Source of the DNA: Rutpela maculata
Lineage: Eukaryota; Arthropoda; Insecta; Coleoptera; Cerambycidae
DNA: 64,000 nt
Reading direction: 5' to 3'
Assembly: GCA_936432065.2 (NCBI GenBank)
Contig: OW386294.2
Coordinates: 53,410,945 to 53,474,944 of the forward strand
Shown here: piece after piece, positions 1 through 11,800 of the stretch
Layout: the number at the start of each line of letters is the position of its first letter
Position numbering within the stretch: position 1 is the stretch's first letter
Notes under the pieces: generated by a model
Databases searched by the model: none
Seen by the model: the letters and a program-made list of their open reading frames with translations, nothing else
What the model was told of the DNA's origin: nothing
Made by a program: the position numbers and the translations under genes

Positions 1-1010
1 TTGCTTGGATTTACTACTTAGCCTATTATCCTTTTTCTTGGGACACACAGGCGCTAAGTGCCCTTTAACCTTGCATAGGTTGCACACGTAATCACGAAAA
101 CGGCACTTTTTTGTAGGATGGTTATTCCTACAACAACAAGCACATTTTTCACAGGCACTTCGTGATGTCTGCGCAGATGACGTAGGCGTCTGACGTTGAC
201 TTCTGGAAGTGACGTGATGTACAGCTGGCTCTACCTTTATGAACGGTTCCTTGTTGCCGGAAGTTTCGGCCGCCGCCATTTCTGCAACAGCTACTTCGAT
301 GACGTCAGCCAATGAACACGTGATTTTTTCCTTGAACAGTTTAGCTTGGATTTGGCCCTTTTCAAAACCAATAATAAATCGATCACGTAGCATCATATCG
401 ATAACTTCTTCCTTAAAATCGCAATTTAGTGCCAAACTTCTGACCCTCGCTGCCCATTCATTAACACTTTCATGATGTACCTGAAGTTTCGAACGTTCAC
501 CCGAACGAATTTTAGATGAAAAAGAAAAGTTAATAAAAACCACACATCCATTTACACTTCACTGTCACATTTGCTGACAATAATATACGCAACACTTAAG
601 TTTTTACACCTAAATTGAAGTGTGGTTTTTATAAATTTTTCGTTTTCATTTGAAATTTGATCAAGTGAACGTTCGAAACTTCAGGCACATCTTTCATGTG
701 GGTTTTTAAATGCAGCAAAAAATTTTGATCTTGCAACAAACGGGGATTTGGCAACTTTGAAATATTTATTAAATAATTCTGTGAGTTCAGTGTATGATTT
801 GTCTTCCGGAATTCTGGGAAGGGACAAATTATATATTAATTTGTAGGCTTCTTCGTCCAGGGCATTGAGCAACATTGCTCGTTCTTTGCCATCATCTTGA
901 ATAGCATTTACTAGAAAATAATTTTCTAACCTTCTTTTGTATATTACCCAGTCACTATTTTGAGCACTAAATTCCCTTAATTGTCCATAATATGATGGAT
1001 TATCTGCCAT
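1..1010 (-). pseudogene. gag of the minus-strand gypsy element, split by a MITE
   Basis: The minus-strand frame starts with ATG at 1010 and encodes a gypsy-type Gag: a capsid-like N-terminal region (1010 to about 700), then further capsid and a nucleocapsid with two cysteine-rich clusters, the distal one a clear C-X2-C-X4-H-X4-C knuckle (about 84 to 43). A 216-bp MITE (475-690) plus its 8-bp target duplication interrupts the frame and causes a stop about ten residues after the junction. On either side of the MITE the frame is open and matches: removing the MITE and one target copy would leave it continuous. So the insertion, rather than general decay, broke the gene. It continues past the left window edge. 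Confidence 0.8.
475..690. mobile_element. 216-bp MITE with 8-bp target duplication
   Basis: The ends read ATGTACCTGAAGTTTCGAAC and, in reverse complement, ATGTGCCTGAAGTTTCGAAC: 26-bp terminal inverted repeats with one mismatch, followed by weaker inverted similarity to about 75 bp. The direct repeat CTTTCATG flanks it (467-474 and 691-698). An 8-bp duplication fits hAT or P-type transposases, but the termini are not the canonical hAT CAG-type, so the superfamily is open. It lies inside gag of the flanking gypsy element. Confidence 0.85.
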
Positions 1011-1080
1011 TTTAAATAACTGTTACCAGAACACACTATATACTTCGCTGGGTTCACACACTTAACTTGAAGTGTTAAAT

Positions 1081-1090
1081 CTCGTCGCCA
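1081..1090 (-). promoter_or_regulatory. Primer-binding site, tRNA-Ser(GCU) type
   Basis: The minus strand reads TGGCGACGAG directly inside the LTR. This is complementary to the 3' end of insect tRNA-Ser(GCU), including the added CCA. The match is about 10 bases. Confidence 0.7.
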
Positions 1091-1091
1091 C

Positions 1092-1370
1092 TGCAAGATA
1101 TCCAGGGAAAATACTGGGTAATAATAATCACTTTGTTATAAAATAATTGTTGTTTAATTAGATCTTTCCAACATGATATACAATACGAAACTGAGTACAA
1201 ATAAAATCTTATTATAAAAAGTAGATAAAAAGTTCTAACAAAAAAGTACACTTACTTTAGTAGTCAATTAAATTAACTATAAAAAAATACAAGTCCGTTG
1301 AAACGGAAATCATAAATATTTTCTGTGATTATTAATTAACAATAAATAATTAATAATTAAATATATAACA
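1092..1370 (-). repeat. 5' LTR of the minus-strand gypsy element
   Basis: On the minus strand the 279-bp block starts TGTTATATA and ends TTGCA, giving the usual TG...CA termini. One spacer base separates it from the primer-binding site. It is AT-rich and has no reading frame. The partner LTR is outside the window, so the ends rest on the termini and on the primer site only. Confidence 0.75.
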
Positions 1371-1994
1371 TCTACAAAGTGAGCAAGAGGGCAACCTGGA
1401 AGGACTTCTGCGAAAGAATAGAAGATCTTCCAGAAGCCGCAAGGCTCTGCAAAGCCCTCAAAAAAGACAGTCCATCACGACTGGAGAATTTGAGACTTCC
1501 CTCTGAGGCTGGGAAGTCAGTGGAGACAGCCCTTCACCCAATCGTTTCCAGGATCAAGAAGGCGCTGCACCACAAGGAACTTGCGGCCGGTGTTTTTTTG
1601 GACATCGAGGGAGCATTTGATAATACCTCCTTCGACTCAATCTGCGCCGTGGCCGCCTATCATGGCATCGATGACACCATCATTAGATGGTTGAGGGCCA
1701 TGTTGGCGGGAAGGCAAATTATAGCTGCCAACGAGGAAACGGCAGTAAAAGTTTCGGTAAGGAGAGGCTGCCCACAAGGAGGCGTCCTTTCCCCTCTGCT
1801 ATGGAGCCTTGTTCTCGATGGTCTACTCCAGGAACTCGAGAACGAGAGTCTTTTTGCTCAAGATTACGCAGATGACCTAGCAATTATCATCTCGGGAAAA
1901 TTCCCAAATACGGTTAGCGGGCTCTTGCAAAGGGCCTTGCAGATCGTACAGAGATGGTGTAACGACCAGGGCCTTAGAGTCAACCCTTCTAAGG
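1371..1994 (+). pseudogene. Loa-like LINE, ORF2 fragment (reverse transcriptase), upstream half
   Basis: The frame from 1379 encodes a linker-like start, then reverse transcriptase from a DIEGAFDN block (about 1611) through GCPQGGVLSPLLW (about 1768) to a YADDLAI active site (about 1867) and a WCNDQGLRVNP motif. The step from the linker straight into the RT middle suggests an internal deletion of the first RT blocks. The family resembles Loa/Lian-type LINEs; this is from motif style only. The 5' end is lost at the gypsy LTR. At 1994 a CR1/Jockey-like LINE is inserted, with target duplication TAAGG, and the same gene resumes at 5445. The plus-strand open frame running 1379-2374 is a chance fusion of this fragment with ORF1 of the inserted LINE. 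Confidence 0.8.
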
Positions 1995-2374
1995 AACTGG
2001 GTGACTCTACACATGATGATAGTTGGGAGAAACCAAAATATAGAAGAAACCGAAGGTTCGTAGTCGGAGATAATGATGAGTTTTCAGGTATTCAAACGGT
2101 ACCTAAACTTATTTCACTACATGTGACACGACTTAAGCCTGAAACGGATCCCGATGACTTGAAGAAGTCTCTAGAGGATAAATTTCCAGGAGTTCTTTGT
2201 GAGGAACACGATTCTAAACGTCCAGATCTATATAAATCCATGAAAGTAACAATAAGACAGGAGGACTTTAAAAATACGTGGAGACGGGAAGTGTGGCCAA
2301 GGGGTGCTCTAGTGTCACGTTTTTTAGTAAAAAGGGGGATTACGCAACAATCAGGGGAAAAAGCGAATCCATAA
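1995..2374 (+). pseudogene. ORF1 C-terminal fragment of the CR1/Jockey-like LINE
   Basis: The end of an ORF1-type RNA-binding protein: a region resembling the RRM-like domain of insect LINE ORF1 proteins, ending with the WPRG block typical just before the ORF1 C-terminus. The start is missing because of 5' truncation. By chance the frame is joined to the Loa-like RT upstream. It overlaps the start of ORF2. Confidence 0.65.
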
Positions 2375-5229
2375 TTAAGGAAGCAGTACACAGAAACCTA
2401 ACCACGACCTTAAATGTATGTCATATAAATACTCAGTGCCTTAGAAACAAAATTAATAACATTGAAATATTTGCATATCAAAAGCAGCTACATGTAATTT
2501 GTATAACAGAGCACTGGGCAGATGATGAGGAACTGAATAGTCTTAATATACCAGGTTTTACTCTGGTGAGTAGTTTTTGCAGGATGAAAAATCATCACGG
2601 GGGAGTAGCTATTTTTATAAATAATAATCTTAACGAATTAACAACACCAAAAAATTTAAAGTGCACAGCAAAATTCAATCATTTGACAAATATTGAACTG
2701 TGCGGTATATTACTATGCTATGATCAAGTAAATATCAATATTATAGCTATTTATAGACCACCAGCAGGTGGTCACAGACTTTACAAACTATTACTAAACA
2801 TAATTCAGCTATTATCCTATGCGGTGATCTTAACATAGATTTCATGAAGAAAACTACAGAACGGGACATATTAACAGATATATTTCATTCTTACAATTTA
2901 ACCACTTGCTTTAATCAGCCTACTCGTGTTGTTACCAATGTAAATAATGTTACCACAAAAACATGTATTGATTACATAGCTACTAATTTATCTAAAAACC
3001 AATATACGGCTTACATATATAATGCATGTATAGCCGATCACCTATCTCAAATAATCTCTTGCAAAGATTTACAGGTAACTAACAGTCAAGTAAATGTATC
3101 TGATATTTACTATGTCAGGAGTTTTTCAAATGACAACCTGGAAAAATTTAGATACCTTTTAAAAAAAGTGGATTGGACTAACATCTACATTGATAATCTG
3201 GAAATACCTTTTGAATATTTTATTGAACAATTTAATAAGTGCCTAGATGAAGGATGTCCCCTACTAGGACATAAAACCAGAAAACATAATTTTGCGAGCA
3301 AACCGTGGTTAACACATGAACTGATTAAGGAAGGGGAGGATTTAAAAAATACCTATTGGCTACTGAATCAGTTAGGGGATTGTAATCTAATAAATGTATA
3401 TAAGACTAAAAAAAAAACTTATAACAAAAACATTGACAAGGCAAAAAAAGAATACTATGCTAATAGAATTGAACGAGCAACTAATGGCACTAAAGAAATC
3501 TGGTCATTAGTTAATTCCCAGCTTGGTAGAAAGTATTACATCTATTAAAATCGATGATGTAATAATCTCGGATACCCAAACGATCTCGGATAAATTTGCA
3601 AAATATTTCTGTAATGTAGCAAGCGAAAAATTATCTGAGCATTTTAAGACTATCCCAACAGAATGTACAAATGGCTCACAAATTAGTGACACTATGTTTT
3701 TATACCCCACTGAACCCAAAGAGGTTGAGGAAGTAATAAGAAATTTAAAAGATAAGACATCTGTTGGTATAGACGGTATATCTACCAAAGCTCTTAAATT
3801 CGCCGCGGAGATTATTGCAGTTCCTCTCTCTTATTTAGTAAACAAATGTTTTGAACTGGGATATTTTCCTTCAGTATTCAAAGTGGCAATTGTTTTACCC
3901 GTACATAAGAAAGGTGACGAACAAGATAAAGAAAACTATCGCCCGATATGTATTTTGTCAAAAGTAATTGAAAGATTAATTTTCAACAGAGTCATAAATT
4001 TCTTAAATAAGTATAGTGTTCTAACTGAATATCAACATGGCTTTCAGTGCAATAAATCTGTTGAGACAGCAACTTGCCAGCTCTTGCAGTTTATATGTGA
4101 TGAAATTGACAAGAGAAAACATGTTATTGGTCTATTTTTTGATCTAAGCAGAGCCTTCGATACACTTAATGTTGATTTCATTGTATGTAAGCTGCAGAGT
4201 TCTGGTATCAGAGGGTCTGCGCTGAATCTGATCAAATCTTTTTTAACTGATCGAAAAATACGTGTGAAAGTATCTCACTCTGTTTCAAATGATTATGACA
4301 TAAATATTGGTGTTCCACAGGGATCTGTGCTTGGACCACTAATATTTCTGTTATTCGTCAATGATCTTCCATCGGCTATTAAAAATGCCCTAACTATTAT
4401 GTTTGCAGACGATACCTCCATTGTGATCTCAGCTCCAGATCCTGAGGAACTTAACACCAAAGTTTTGGAAATTTTGACAATCTACAAGGAATGGTGTGCC
4501 AAAAATACTCTTATCTTGAATATTGATAAAACAGAATGCCTATACTTTTCTAAATGGAGGACACCTCCTAGTGATCTGAATAACATCATTCCTACAGGAC
4601 AATTTTCACCATTTACAAAATTTTTAGGAACTATAGTAGACGAAAATCTATGTTGGGAACAACATATTGATTACTTATGTAAAAAGGTTAACTCTGCGTA
4701 CTTTGCTATAAAACAAGTAAAAAATTTATTCGATACAAAATACCTGGTAAATATATACTATGCATTGGCATACTCCCATCTTTCATACAATATTATAGTC
4801 TGGGGACGTGCGACAAATATAAATAGAGTATTCATACTGCAAAAAAGACTCATCAGATTAATATTTAACCTGGGCCCTAGAGAAACTTGTAAAGCTTGCT
4901 TTAGGCAAAACAGAATCTTAACAGTTCATTGTATCTATATTTTAAAGACTATAATGTTTATTAAAAAAAACCTTTATAAATTCAATGTAAATGCTAATAT
5001 CCACTCACATGATACTAGATACTGTAGCTTACTCAGAACGACTAATCATAAGTCATCAACATATGAAAAATCACCTCACTATGCTGGAATTAAATTATAT
5101 AATAAGCTACCTGCAGAAATAAAAAACATAACATCAATAAATAAATTTAATAATGAACTAAAGAAGTTTCTCATCATAAATAGTTTTTATTCCGTTGATG
5201 AATATTTCGAGTGTAACAGTGATGTTTAA
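2375..5229 (+). pseudogene. ORF2 (endonuclease-reverse transcriptase) of the CR1/Jockey-like LINE, two frameshifts
   Basis: ORF2 begins with an AP-like endonuclease (HINTQCLRNK about 2430, ITEHWADDEE about 2505, AIYRPPAGG about 2752, a GDLNID-type block about 2826, CIADHLSQI about 3030). The RT follows: a GVDGIS-like block (about 3765), PVHKKGDEQDKENYRPI (about 3900), FFDLSRAFD (about 4135), GVPQGSVLGP (about 4310), the FADDTS active site (about 4402), and a C-terminal FILQKRLIRLIF block (about 4832), ending at 5229. The coding frame changes near 2800 and again near 3535, so the protein is broken in two places. Otherwise the reading is good, which suggests moderate age. Confidence 0.85.
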
Positions 5230-5420
5230 TCATCTGTGATAAAGTTATAATGTATGTAGTTGCATTACAATTTGTCTGTATAATTTTTTTATCTTATGTT
5301 TTTTAAATTGTACTTTGTGTATTTTTAAATTGTATTTTCTGCATTTTTAAATTGTTTTTTGTGTATTTTACTATGTATGACGTTCATATATGTACCCGGT
5401 ACATCTAGATGACAAAATAT

Positions 5421-5439
5421 AAATAAATAAATAAATAAA
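5421..5439 (+). repeat. AAAT-repeat 3' tail of the LINE
   Basis: Short tandem AAAT units close the element immediately before the right TAAGG target copy. Confidence 0.85.
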
Positions 5440-5444
5440 TAAGG

Positions 5445-7005
5445 CAGTACTGGTAATTTTCACTAGGAGGCGCAGGCTAGACGGTTTCGTCGAGCCAGTA
5501 CTCTATGACATGACTCGAACGATCTCCGGGACGATGAAGTATCCTGGACTCTAAGCTGACCTGGAAAGATCACATAGAGAGACAAATACAAAGGGCCACT
5601 ACAACCCTGTGGGTATGTAGAAGGACTTTGGTAAAGCATGGGGGTTAAAACCCAAGGGTAACAATGTGGTACTATACTGTGATAGTAAGACCAATGATCA
5701 CTTATGCTTCTGTTGTGTGGTGGCCTGCTGTAACCAGGCTTTACATTCAACAGAAGCTGACACAACTCCAAAGACTCACCTGTTTGGGAGTCACAGGAGC
5801 AATACGCACAACCCCCACAGCAGCTCTGTAGGTCCTTCTGGACCTTGTGCCCCTTCACTTGGTGATTGAGGCCGAGGCTCGGAAAGCGGCCTACAGGCTG
5901 AGGTGTGGTGGTCAGTGGAAGGCCGGAGGAGAACAATTAGGACACACTAGAGCCCTTTCCAACGTGATAGGGACTCACTCACTTCTGGAGGCCAGGAGTG
6001 ATGATATGGTGCCTTCCTTCTCCTTCTCAGAACCGTTTGAGGTTGTCATTCCCAAAAGGGAAGACTGGAACCCACTCGAGGACATACTCAGGCCCACCGA
6101 TATCGTCTGGTTCACAGACGGATCGAGGTTTGAGGAAGGTGCTGGAGCGGGGATATACGGTGAAAGGCCCAGGGCTGAAGCTTCTTATGCCTTGGGCAAA
6201 TTCGCCACGCTATTCCAGAATTTTTGCTATTTTGGTCTGCGCATAGGAGAATATCTGAAGGAAATATTCCAACAGGCACATTTATATATGTAGCGACAGT
6301 CAAGCGGCCCTCAAGGCCCTTGCATCAGTCCGGACCAAGTCAACCCTGGTTCAGGCTCTCTGTGAACTTGGCTCATCCAACTGGGTCAAGCTTCTCTGGG
6401 TGCCAGGACACAGCAACATCGAGGGTAACAAGAGGGCAGAAGCTCTGGCTCTCAGAGGCCCTTACTGGGTCCGGAGCCGGCTCTCGGTTACCCTAGATCA
6501 AATGCCATGAAGTCAGTAGAAGACTGGCCACGTTCCCAGTTCTTTGACTTCTGGGCCTCCTACCCAGGACTCCGGCAAGCGAGGCTCCTGATCTCGGGAC
6601 CCTTGCCGAAGCGAGCAGAACAAATCCTGCGACTAAACAGGAAACAGGTCAGAACCATGGTAGGTCTTTTGACTGGACACGGCTCTTTCAGAAAACACCT
6701 GCACACTATGGGGGTGGTTGACAACCCCGACTGCAGGTTCTGCGGAGATGAGGAGGAGACTTCCATCCACGTCCTTACTTCCTGCCCTAGTCTTATGTAC
6801 TTGAGGCACAAACACTTCGGCATTGGTTTTCCGGTGCCGGAGGAAATAAGGAATGCCCCTATAGGAAGTGTTTTGGCCTTTGGGTTAGAATCCGGCCTGG
6901 ATGGGGAATTCAATAAATCCGTAGCGGTAGCACAATGGGCCACAAGGCCTGAGTGCGGCGACTCTCAGTCGCCCCGCTAAAAGAAGAAGAATAGTCAGTA
7001 AGTAA
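5445..7005 (+). pseudogene. Loa-like LINE ORF2, downstream half with RNase H and zinc cluster
   Basis: The Loa-like ORF2 resumes right after the target copy. It encodes the post-RT thumb/connection region (LTWKDH about 5555, then a PLHLVIEAEARKAAYRL block about 5850), an RNase H domain (WFTDGSR about 6108, CSDSQAALKA about 6291, LLWVPGHSNIEGNKRAEALA about 6390) and a C-terminal cysteine-histidine cluster (CRFCGDEEET...H...C, about 6730-6790), with the last frame stopping at 6980. Several stops and frame changes break it (near 5650, 6200-6290 and 6495), so this is an old copy. The 3' end is near 7005, just before the tail of the minus-strand LINE. Confidence 0.8.
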
Positions 7006-7089
7006 CCAACAAATTAATAATAATAATAATAATCTTTATTAGTCCTTTTCAATACAACAGTAGATACCCAAAATTGGGCGTAGGACATG

Positions 7090-7358
7090 TATAGCGACTA
7101 TAGCGACTCACTCACTGGAAATCGAGAAGTTCCAAAAGCGAGAAGTTTCCATGGAGTCGCTAAGAAACAAAAAGGAAAACTCGATCCATAATGGAGAAGT
7201 TTCCATGGAGTCGCTAAAAAAACTAAAAAACATTCGATAAAAATATAATATCAATGTACTAAAAAATACCAAAATGACATAAAATATGAACATGTATTAA
7301 AAACAAATATACATATATTAACTTCGATTTTTATTTTATTTATAGCGATAACGCTATA
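7090..7358 (+). repeat. 5' LTR of the CsRn1-type element
   Basis: It is 269 bp, beginning TATAGCGACT and ending AACGCTATA, so the termini form a short inverted repeat. It matches the 3' LTR at 11991-12259 with about five substitutions, and contains two copies of a GAAGTTTCCATGGAGTCGCT block. Confidence 0.9.
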
Positions 7359-7362
7359 AATT

Positions 7363-7380
7363 TGGTGACCCCGACGTGAT
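7363..7380 (+). promoter_or_regulatory. Primer-binding site, tRNA-Trp
   Basis: TGGTGACCCCGACGTGAT lies four bases inside the 5' LTR. It is complementary over 18 bases to the 3' end of insect tRNA-Trp including CCA. Confidence 0.85.
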
Positions 7381-7884
7381 CATTTTATGTCCAACGTGAT
7401 AAATATATGCCAGAAGTGAAAATTTTATGTCCAACGTGATAAATATATACCAGAAGTGATCGATATATATGTCCGAAGTTATCCTATAACTTACATGATG
7501 AAATCTACGTTATTTAATTAATTTGAAGGAGAGATAAAATCATTTCCACTTCAAAAGATAGAAGAATATCTCAGATATAATTACCGAAGTATAACACTTT
7601 CCTGTTTTGGAACAATTATTATCAATAATTTCAAGAGGAGATTCAATATATCAACTACCGTTATAAATTGATCATTTTTATGAAGAGAAGAATTTTCCCG
7701 ATGAATTTTGAATAGAGGTTCCAAATTTGAATAGATGTTCCTATAATTTATGGTAATTTCCTAATTCAATCAACTGAAGTTGTACATTACAAGTACTGTC
7801 ATCTGTCGGTGAGTGAGTTAAAGTACATTCCCTTTTTTATCTAAGAGAGTAATCAATCAATCAATCAATCACAATCGATTAGTT
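7381..7884 (+). other. Untranslated leader of the CsRn1-type element
   Basis: About 500 bp between primer site and gag with no supported gene. It has a degenerate repeat of GTCCAACGTGATAAATATAT-like units at 7389-7470 and TCAATCAATCAATCA just upstream of the gag ATG. Confidence 0.6.
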
Positions 7885-8823
7885 ATGCCAAGACAACCTT
7901 CAGACGAGGATTTTCCTCAAACCCATTATGTCACGTCTGTCAAATTACCCCCATTCTGGAAATCGAAACCAGAAATTTGGTTTACCCAGATCGAATCACA
8001 GTTTTCTGTTGCAAAAATTGTCAATGACAAGAAAAAGTATGATCAGGTTATAGCTAATTTGCCATTAGATGTGATAGATAATATATATGATATAATATCT
8101 AATCCCCCGGAAACGGATCTCTATATAAATTTAAAGAAAGTTTTAATTTCACGTTTATCGTCGAGTGAGGAAAAACGTCTGAATGATCTGTTATCAGGTT
8201 CCCAAATGGGCGATCTGAAACCTTCAGATTTCTATAGATCCATGCTGAATATGGTTGGAGGGTTCAGCATGGTTAGTCAAGATTTATTGATAAAGCTATG
8301 GAAAAGACGTTTGCCTCAAACAGTATATATTGCAATTACAGCTTCAGGGAAAACACACACAAAAGAGATTCTAGATATTGCGGATCGGTCCTGTCAAAAT
8401 TCAATGGTTGCATCGTACTCCAAAAATCCTCTTGACTCTGAGTCAACCCCGTTATCAGATTTAACTACCACTATCAAAAATTTTTCAATCACTTTCCATG
8501 ATTCAATTAATCAAGTATTACAAAAACAAGAAATTTTTAATTCTCGATTAAACTCTTTAGAATCCAGACTTTCCAATCAATCCTTCGAGCCTCAACCTTC
8601 TACTTCATGCTGCAACAATTGCAAAAGTAGAAGCAATTCACAAACTCGTACCACTAATCGCAATCGTTCACCCAGCCGTAATAATGTTTCCAATAAATTT
8701 GATCGTACAGACAATACTATTTGTTACTACCATCAACTTTATGGTGCCAATGCCTATCGTTGTGGAGGTGAATGGTGCAAATTCAGTAAGAATTGTAAAA
8801 AATCTGATAATTCTCAAAGATGA
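7885..8823 (+). CDS. gag, CsRn1-type, 312 aa
   Basis: This is the structural Gag polyprotein. The N-terminus carries a LPPFWKSKPEIWF motif (about residue 21) that opens the capsid in this gypsy group. Residues about 30-170 are capsid-like, followed by a basic Ser/Arg/Asn-rich stretch (about 245-280) and a C-terminal cluster CYYH-X9-C-X4-C (about residues 284-303). That Cys-His-Cys-Cys arrangement, in place of the usual CCHC knuckle, is characteristic of CsRn1-clade Gag. The ATG at 7885 is the first in frame. The gene ends with TGA followed by CTG, and pol continues in the same frame after this stop. Confidence 0.85.
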   Translation: MPRQPSDEDFPQTHYVTSVKLPPFWKSKPEIWFTQIESQFSVAKIVNDKKKYDQVIANLPLDVIDNIYDIISNPPETDLYINLKKVLISRLSSSEEKRLNDLLSGSQMGDLKPSDFYRSMLNMVGGFSMVSQDLLIKLWKRRLPQTVYIAITASGKTHTKEILDIADRSCQNSMVASYSKNPLDSESTPLSDLTTTIKNFSITFHDSINQVLQKQEIFNSRLNSLESRLSNQSFEPQPSTSCCNNCKSRSNSQTRTTNRNRSPSRNNVSNKFDRTDNTICYYHQLYGANAYRCGGEWCKFSKNCKKSDNSQR

Positions 8824-8841
8824 CTGAAGTTTGATAATTTT

Positions 8842-11800
8842 ATGACGTCTGATTTTGACATTTCTAACAGCAAACGTCGTGGACTTTTTATTTACGATAG
8901 ATCTAACAACCTGAACTTCCTAATTGACACTGGTGCCGATTTATCTGTGGTGCCACGCAATGCTTTCACAGATTTAAAAAAGAATTTCGAAACGATATTA
9001 ACCGCGGCTAACGGTTCAACCATTTTTACATAAGGTAAGAAATTGTTAAAAGTCAATCTAAACTTACGTAGATTATTTCCTTTCGTTTTCAATATAGCAG
9101 ACATTGACATACCGATAGTCGGAGCAGATTTCTTGTCTCATTTTGGTTTAGTTGTCGATCTTAAAGGAGCTCGAATAATTGATAACAAGACTAATTTGTC
9201 AGTTAATTGTTTTATTAAAAATAGTCCTTTAGACAATTATAGATTAGATACACTTAAATTATTTCCTTTGACAGATAAATATAACAAATTACTTTTACAA
9301 TTTCCTAATCTAATTAGTTCACCAGATTACAATTTACCTATTAAACATTCTATTGTACATCATATAGTTACTGAAGGTCATTTACCTTTTTCACGACCTT
9401 GTAGATTAGACAATCTTAAATTTAAAATAGCTCAAACAGAATTTAATAACATGGTAGAATTAGGTATCTGCAAACCATCATCTTCTCAAGTTTCCTCTCC
9501 ACTCCATCTAGTGGCGAAAAAAGAGAAGAATGACTGGAGACCTTGTGGAGATTATCGACAACTAAATACGATTACCATTCCAGACAGATATCCATTACCT
9601 CATATCCACGACTTTAGCTCTCAGTTGCACGGCTGCACTATTTTCTCCAAGGTTGATTTAGTGCGAGCGTACCATCAGATACCTGTCGCTGAAAATGACG
9701 TTTATAAGACAGCTATAACAACTCCATTCGGACTGTTTGAATTTTCCCGCATGCCTTTTGGTCTACGCAATGCCGGTCAAACTTTCCAACGTTTTATGAA
9801 TGAAGTACTTGTCAATTTACCTTTCATTTTCGTCTATTTGGATGATATATTAATCGCAAGTCAATCAGATGTACAACATTTGGAACATTTGGAAAAGGTT
9901 TTCAAGAGATTAGACACATACGGAATTAACATTAAACCATCTAAATGTATCTTAGGAGTTGACAATTTAACCTTTTTAGGTCATCACATCTCTTCATCAG
10001 GTATTTTACCATCAACTGAGAGAGTCGAAGTCATTAATAATTTCCCTTTACCGACAACTCTCAAACAACTACAACGTTTCATAGGTATGGTGAATTTTTA
10101 TCATCGTTTCATACCTCATTTTGCTGAAATATTACTTCCCCTATATTCTCTTTGTAACAGTTTATCTCATGATAAAATTACAAAGATAAATAGTTGGCCT
10201 GATCAATGTTTAGACGGATTTTCGAAAGCCAAAGACGCAATAAGTAATGCAGTAGTTTTAGCTCATCCTTGCAATAATGACGATACTATCTTATCTCTCT
10301 CAGTTGATTGTTCTAACCTTGCCATGGGTGCAGTTTTAGAGCAAAAAGATAATAAGGGATTTCTTGCTCCTTTAGCATTCTTTTCCCGTAAATTAACCAC
10401 AGCACAAACCAATTATTCGGTTTTTGACAAAGAACTTTTAGCATTATATACTGCAATTAAACATTTTAAGTTTATACTTGAAGGTCGAAAGTTTAATTGT
10501 TTTACAGATCACAAACCTTTAATCAACGCTTTATTCACAAAAGCAGAAAGATCTCCTCGTCAAATACGTCATTTAGAATACATAGCTCAATTTTCTTGTA
10601 AAATACAACATGTTAAAGAAAAACATAATGTAATAGCTGACAGCTTGTCACGTATTTACGACACTTCTTCCTTAAAACAAGATATTTTACCACTTCAACT
10701 TAAAAATTCTCCCTTCCTTAATGTTAACTTTGACCTAAAGTTGCTTAGTGAAGCTCAGGAGAAAGATTCAAATCTCAACTATTTATTGTCAGATAAATCA
10801 TCACTAACTAAAACCAATTTCATTTTAAAAAAGATACAAATTCCAGATTCAAATGATTTTATTTGGTGTGATGTTTCTCGTGCAAAAGTCAGACCTTTTG
10901 TCCCACTTGTTTACAGACGAACGATATTCGATATTTTTCACAACTTATCTCATCCTGGTATTAAAGCCACTAGACTGTTGATTTCAAATAACTATTTTTG
11001 GCCGAAAATGAACACAGATTGCAATTTATGGTCAAAATCGTGCATTAACTGTCAAGCTGTCAAAGTCAGTCGACATACGCGAAGTGCTCTCGGGAACTTC
11101 ACCATCCCGAAAATCAGATTCGACCACATCCACATAGATTTGGTAGGACCATTACCTCCATCCAAAGGTAACTCTTACATTCTTACGGTGATTGAATGAT
11201 TCACTAGGTGGCCGGAAGCGTACCCTCTTCGCGACATCACAGCAGAAACAGTTGCGCGTACTTTATTTCAAAACTTTGTTTGTCGATTCGGTGTTCCCTT
11301 GTCAGTAACGACTGATCAAGGAGTACAATTCGAGTCAAGATTATTTAATGAATTTGCAAAGTTTTTAGGTTTTCATAGAATCAACTGCATATCACCCCCA
11401 GAGCAGCTCTTTAATTGAAAGATTTCATCGCTCACTTAAAACTTCCTTGTTAGCTAGAGTAAATACATCACATTGGACAGATGAATTACCCATCATTTTA
11501 TTAGCATTTAGGACAACTCCAAAGGAAGATCTGCAATGTTCACCTGCTGAACTCATATATGGTCAAACCCTTCGTTTACCTGGCGAATTTTTCGTTGAAT
11601 CGTATAATTCCCCAGATATTCCTTATTTCATTGACAAATTACGCATTTATTTTAATAATTTAAAATTTGTTCCTCCAACTTCGCATGGCAATTACAAAAC
11701 TTTTGTTAGTTCAGATCTTGCCTCTTGCGATTTTATTTTCGTTCACATTGAACGTTTAAAACGTTCATTTACTCCTTTATATGAAGGACCGTTTGAAGTT

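Larger units (their letters stand above)
1..1370 (-). mobile_element. Ty3/gypsy LTR retrotransposon, 5' part (runs off the window)
   Basis: Read on the minus strand, this is the 5' end of a gypsy element: LTR (1370 to 1092), primer-binding site (1090 to 1081), then gag from 1010 down to the window edge. Only the 5' portion is present, so pol and the 3' LTR must lie to the left. Two zinc-knuckle-like cysteine clusters in gag and a Ser-tRNA primer site fit Mag/K02A2.6-type gypsy elements; the clade is inference. It abuts a plus-strand Loa-like LINE at 1371, which it probably entered. Confidence 0.85.
1995..5439 (+). mobile_element. CR1/Jockey-like LINE, 5'-truncated, inserted in the Loa-like LINE
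   Basis: A 3.4-kb plus-strand non-LTR retrotransposon flanked by TAAGG (1990-1994 and 5440-5444). It contains the C-terminal part of ORF1, ORF2 with endonuclease and reverse transcriptase, a short 3' UTR and a tail of about five AAAT units. The 5' end is truncated inside ORF1. It is the same family as the minus-strand element at 54.7-62.4 kb: similar endonuclease start, RT and AAAT tail. Confidence 0.9.

Noticed and set aside
7108..7293. 61-codon minus-strand frame, repeated at 12009-12194
   Set aside because: It lies inside the LTRs of the CsRn1-type element and is antisense to its transcript; no domain.
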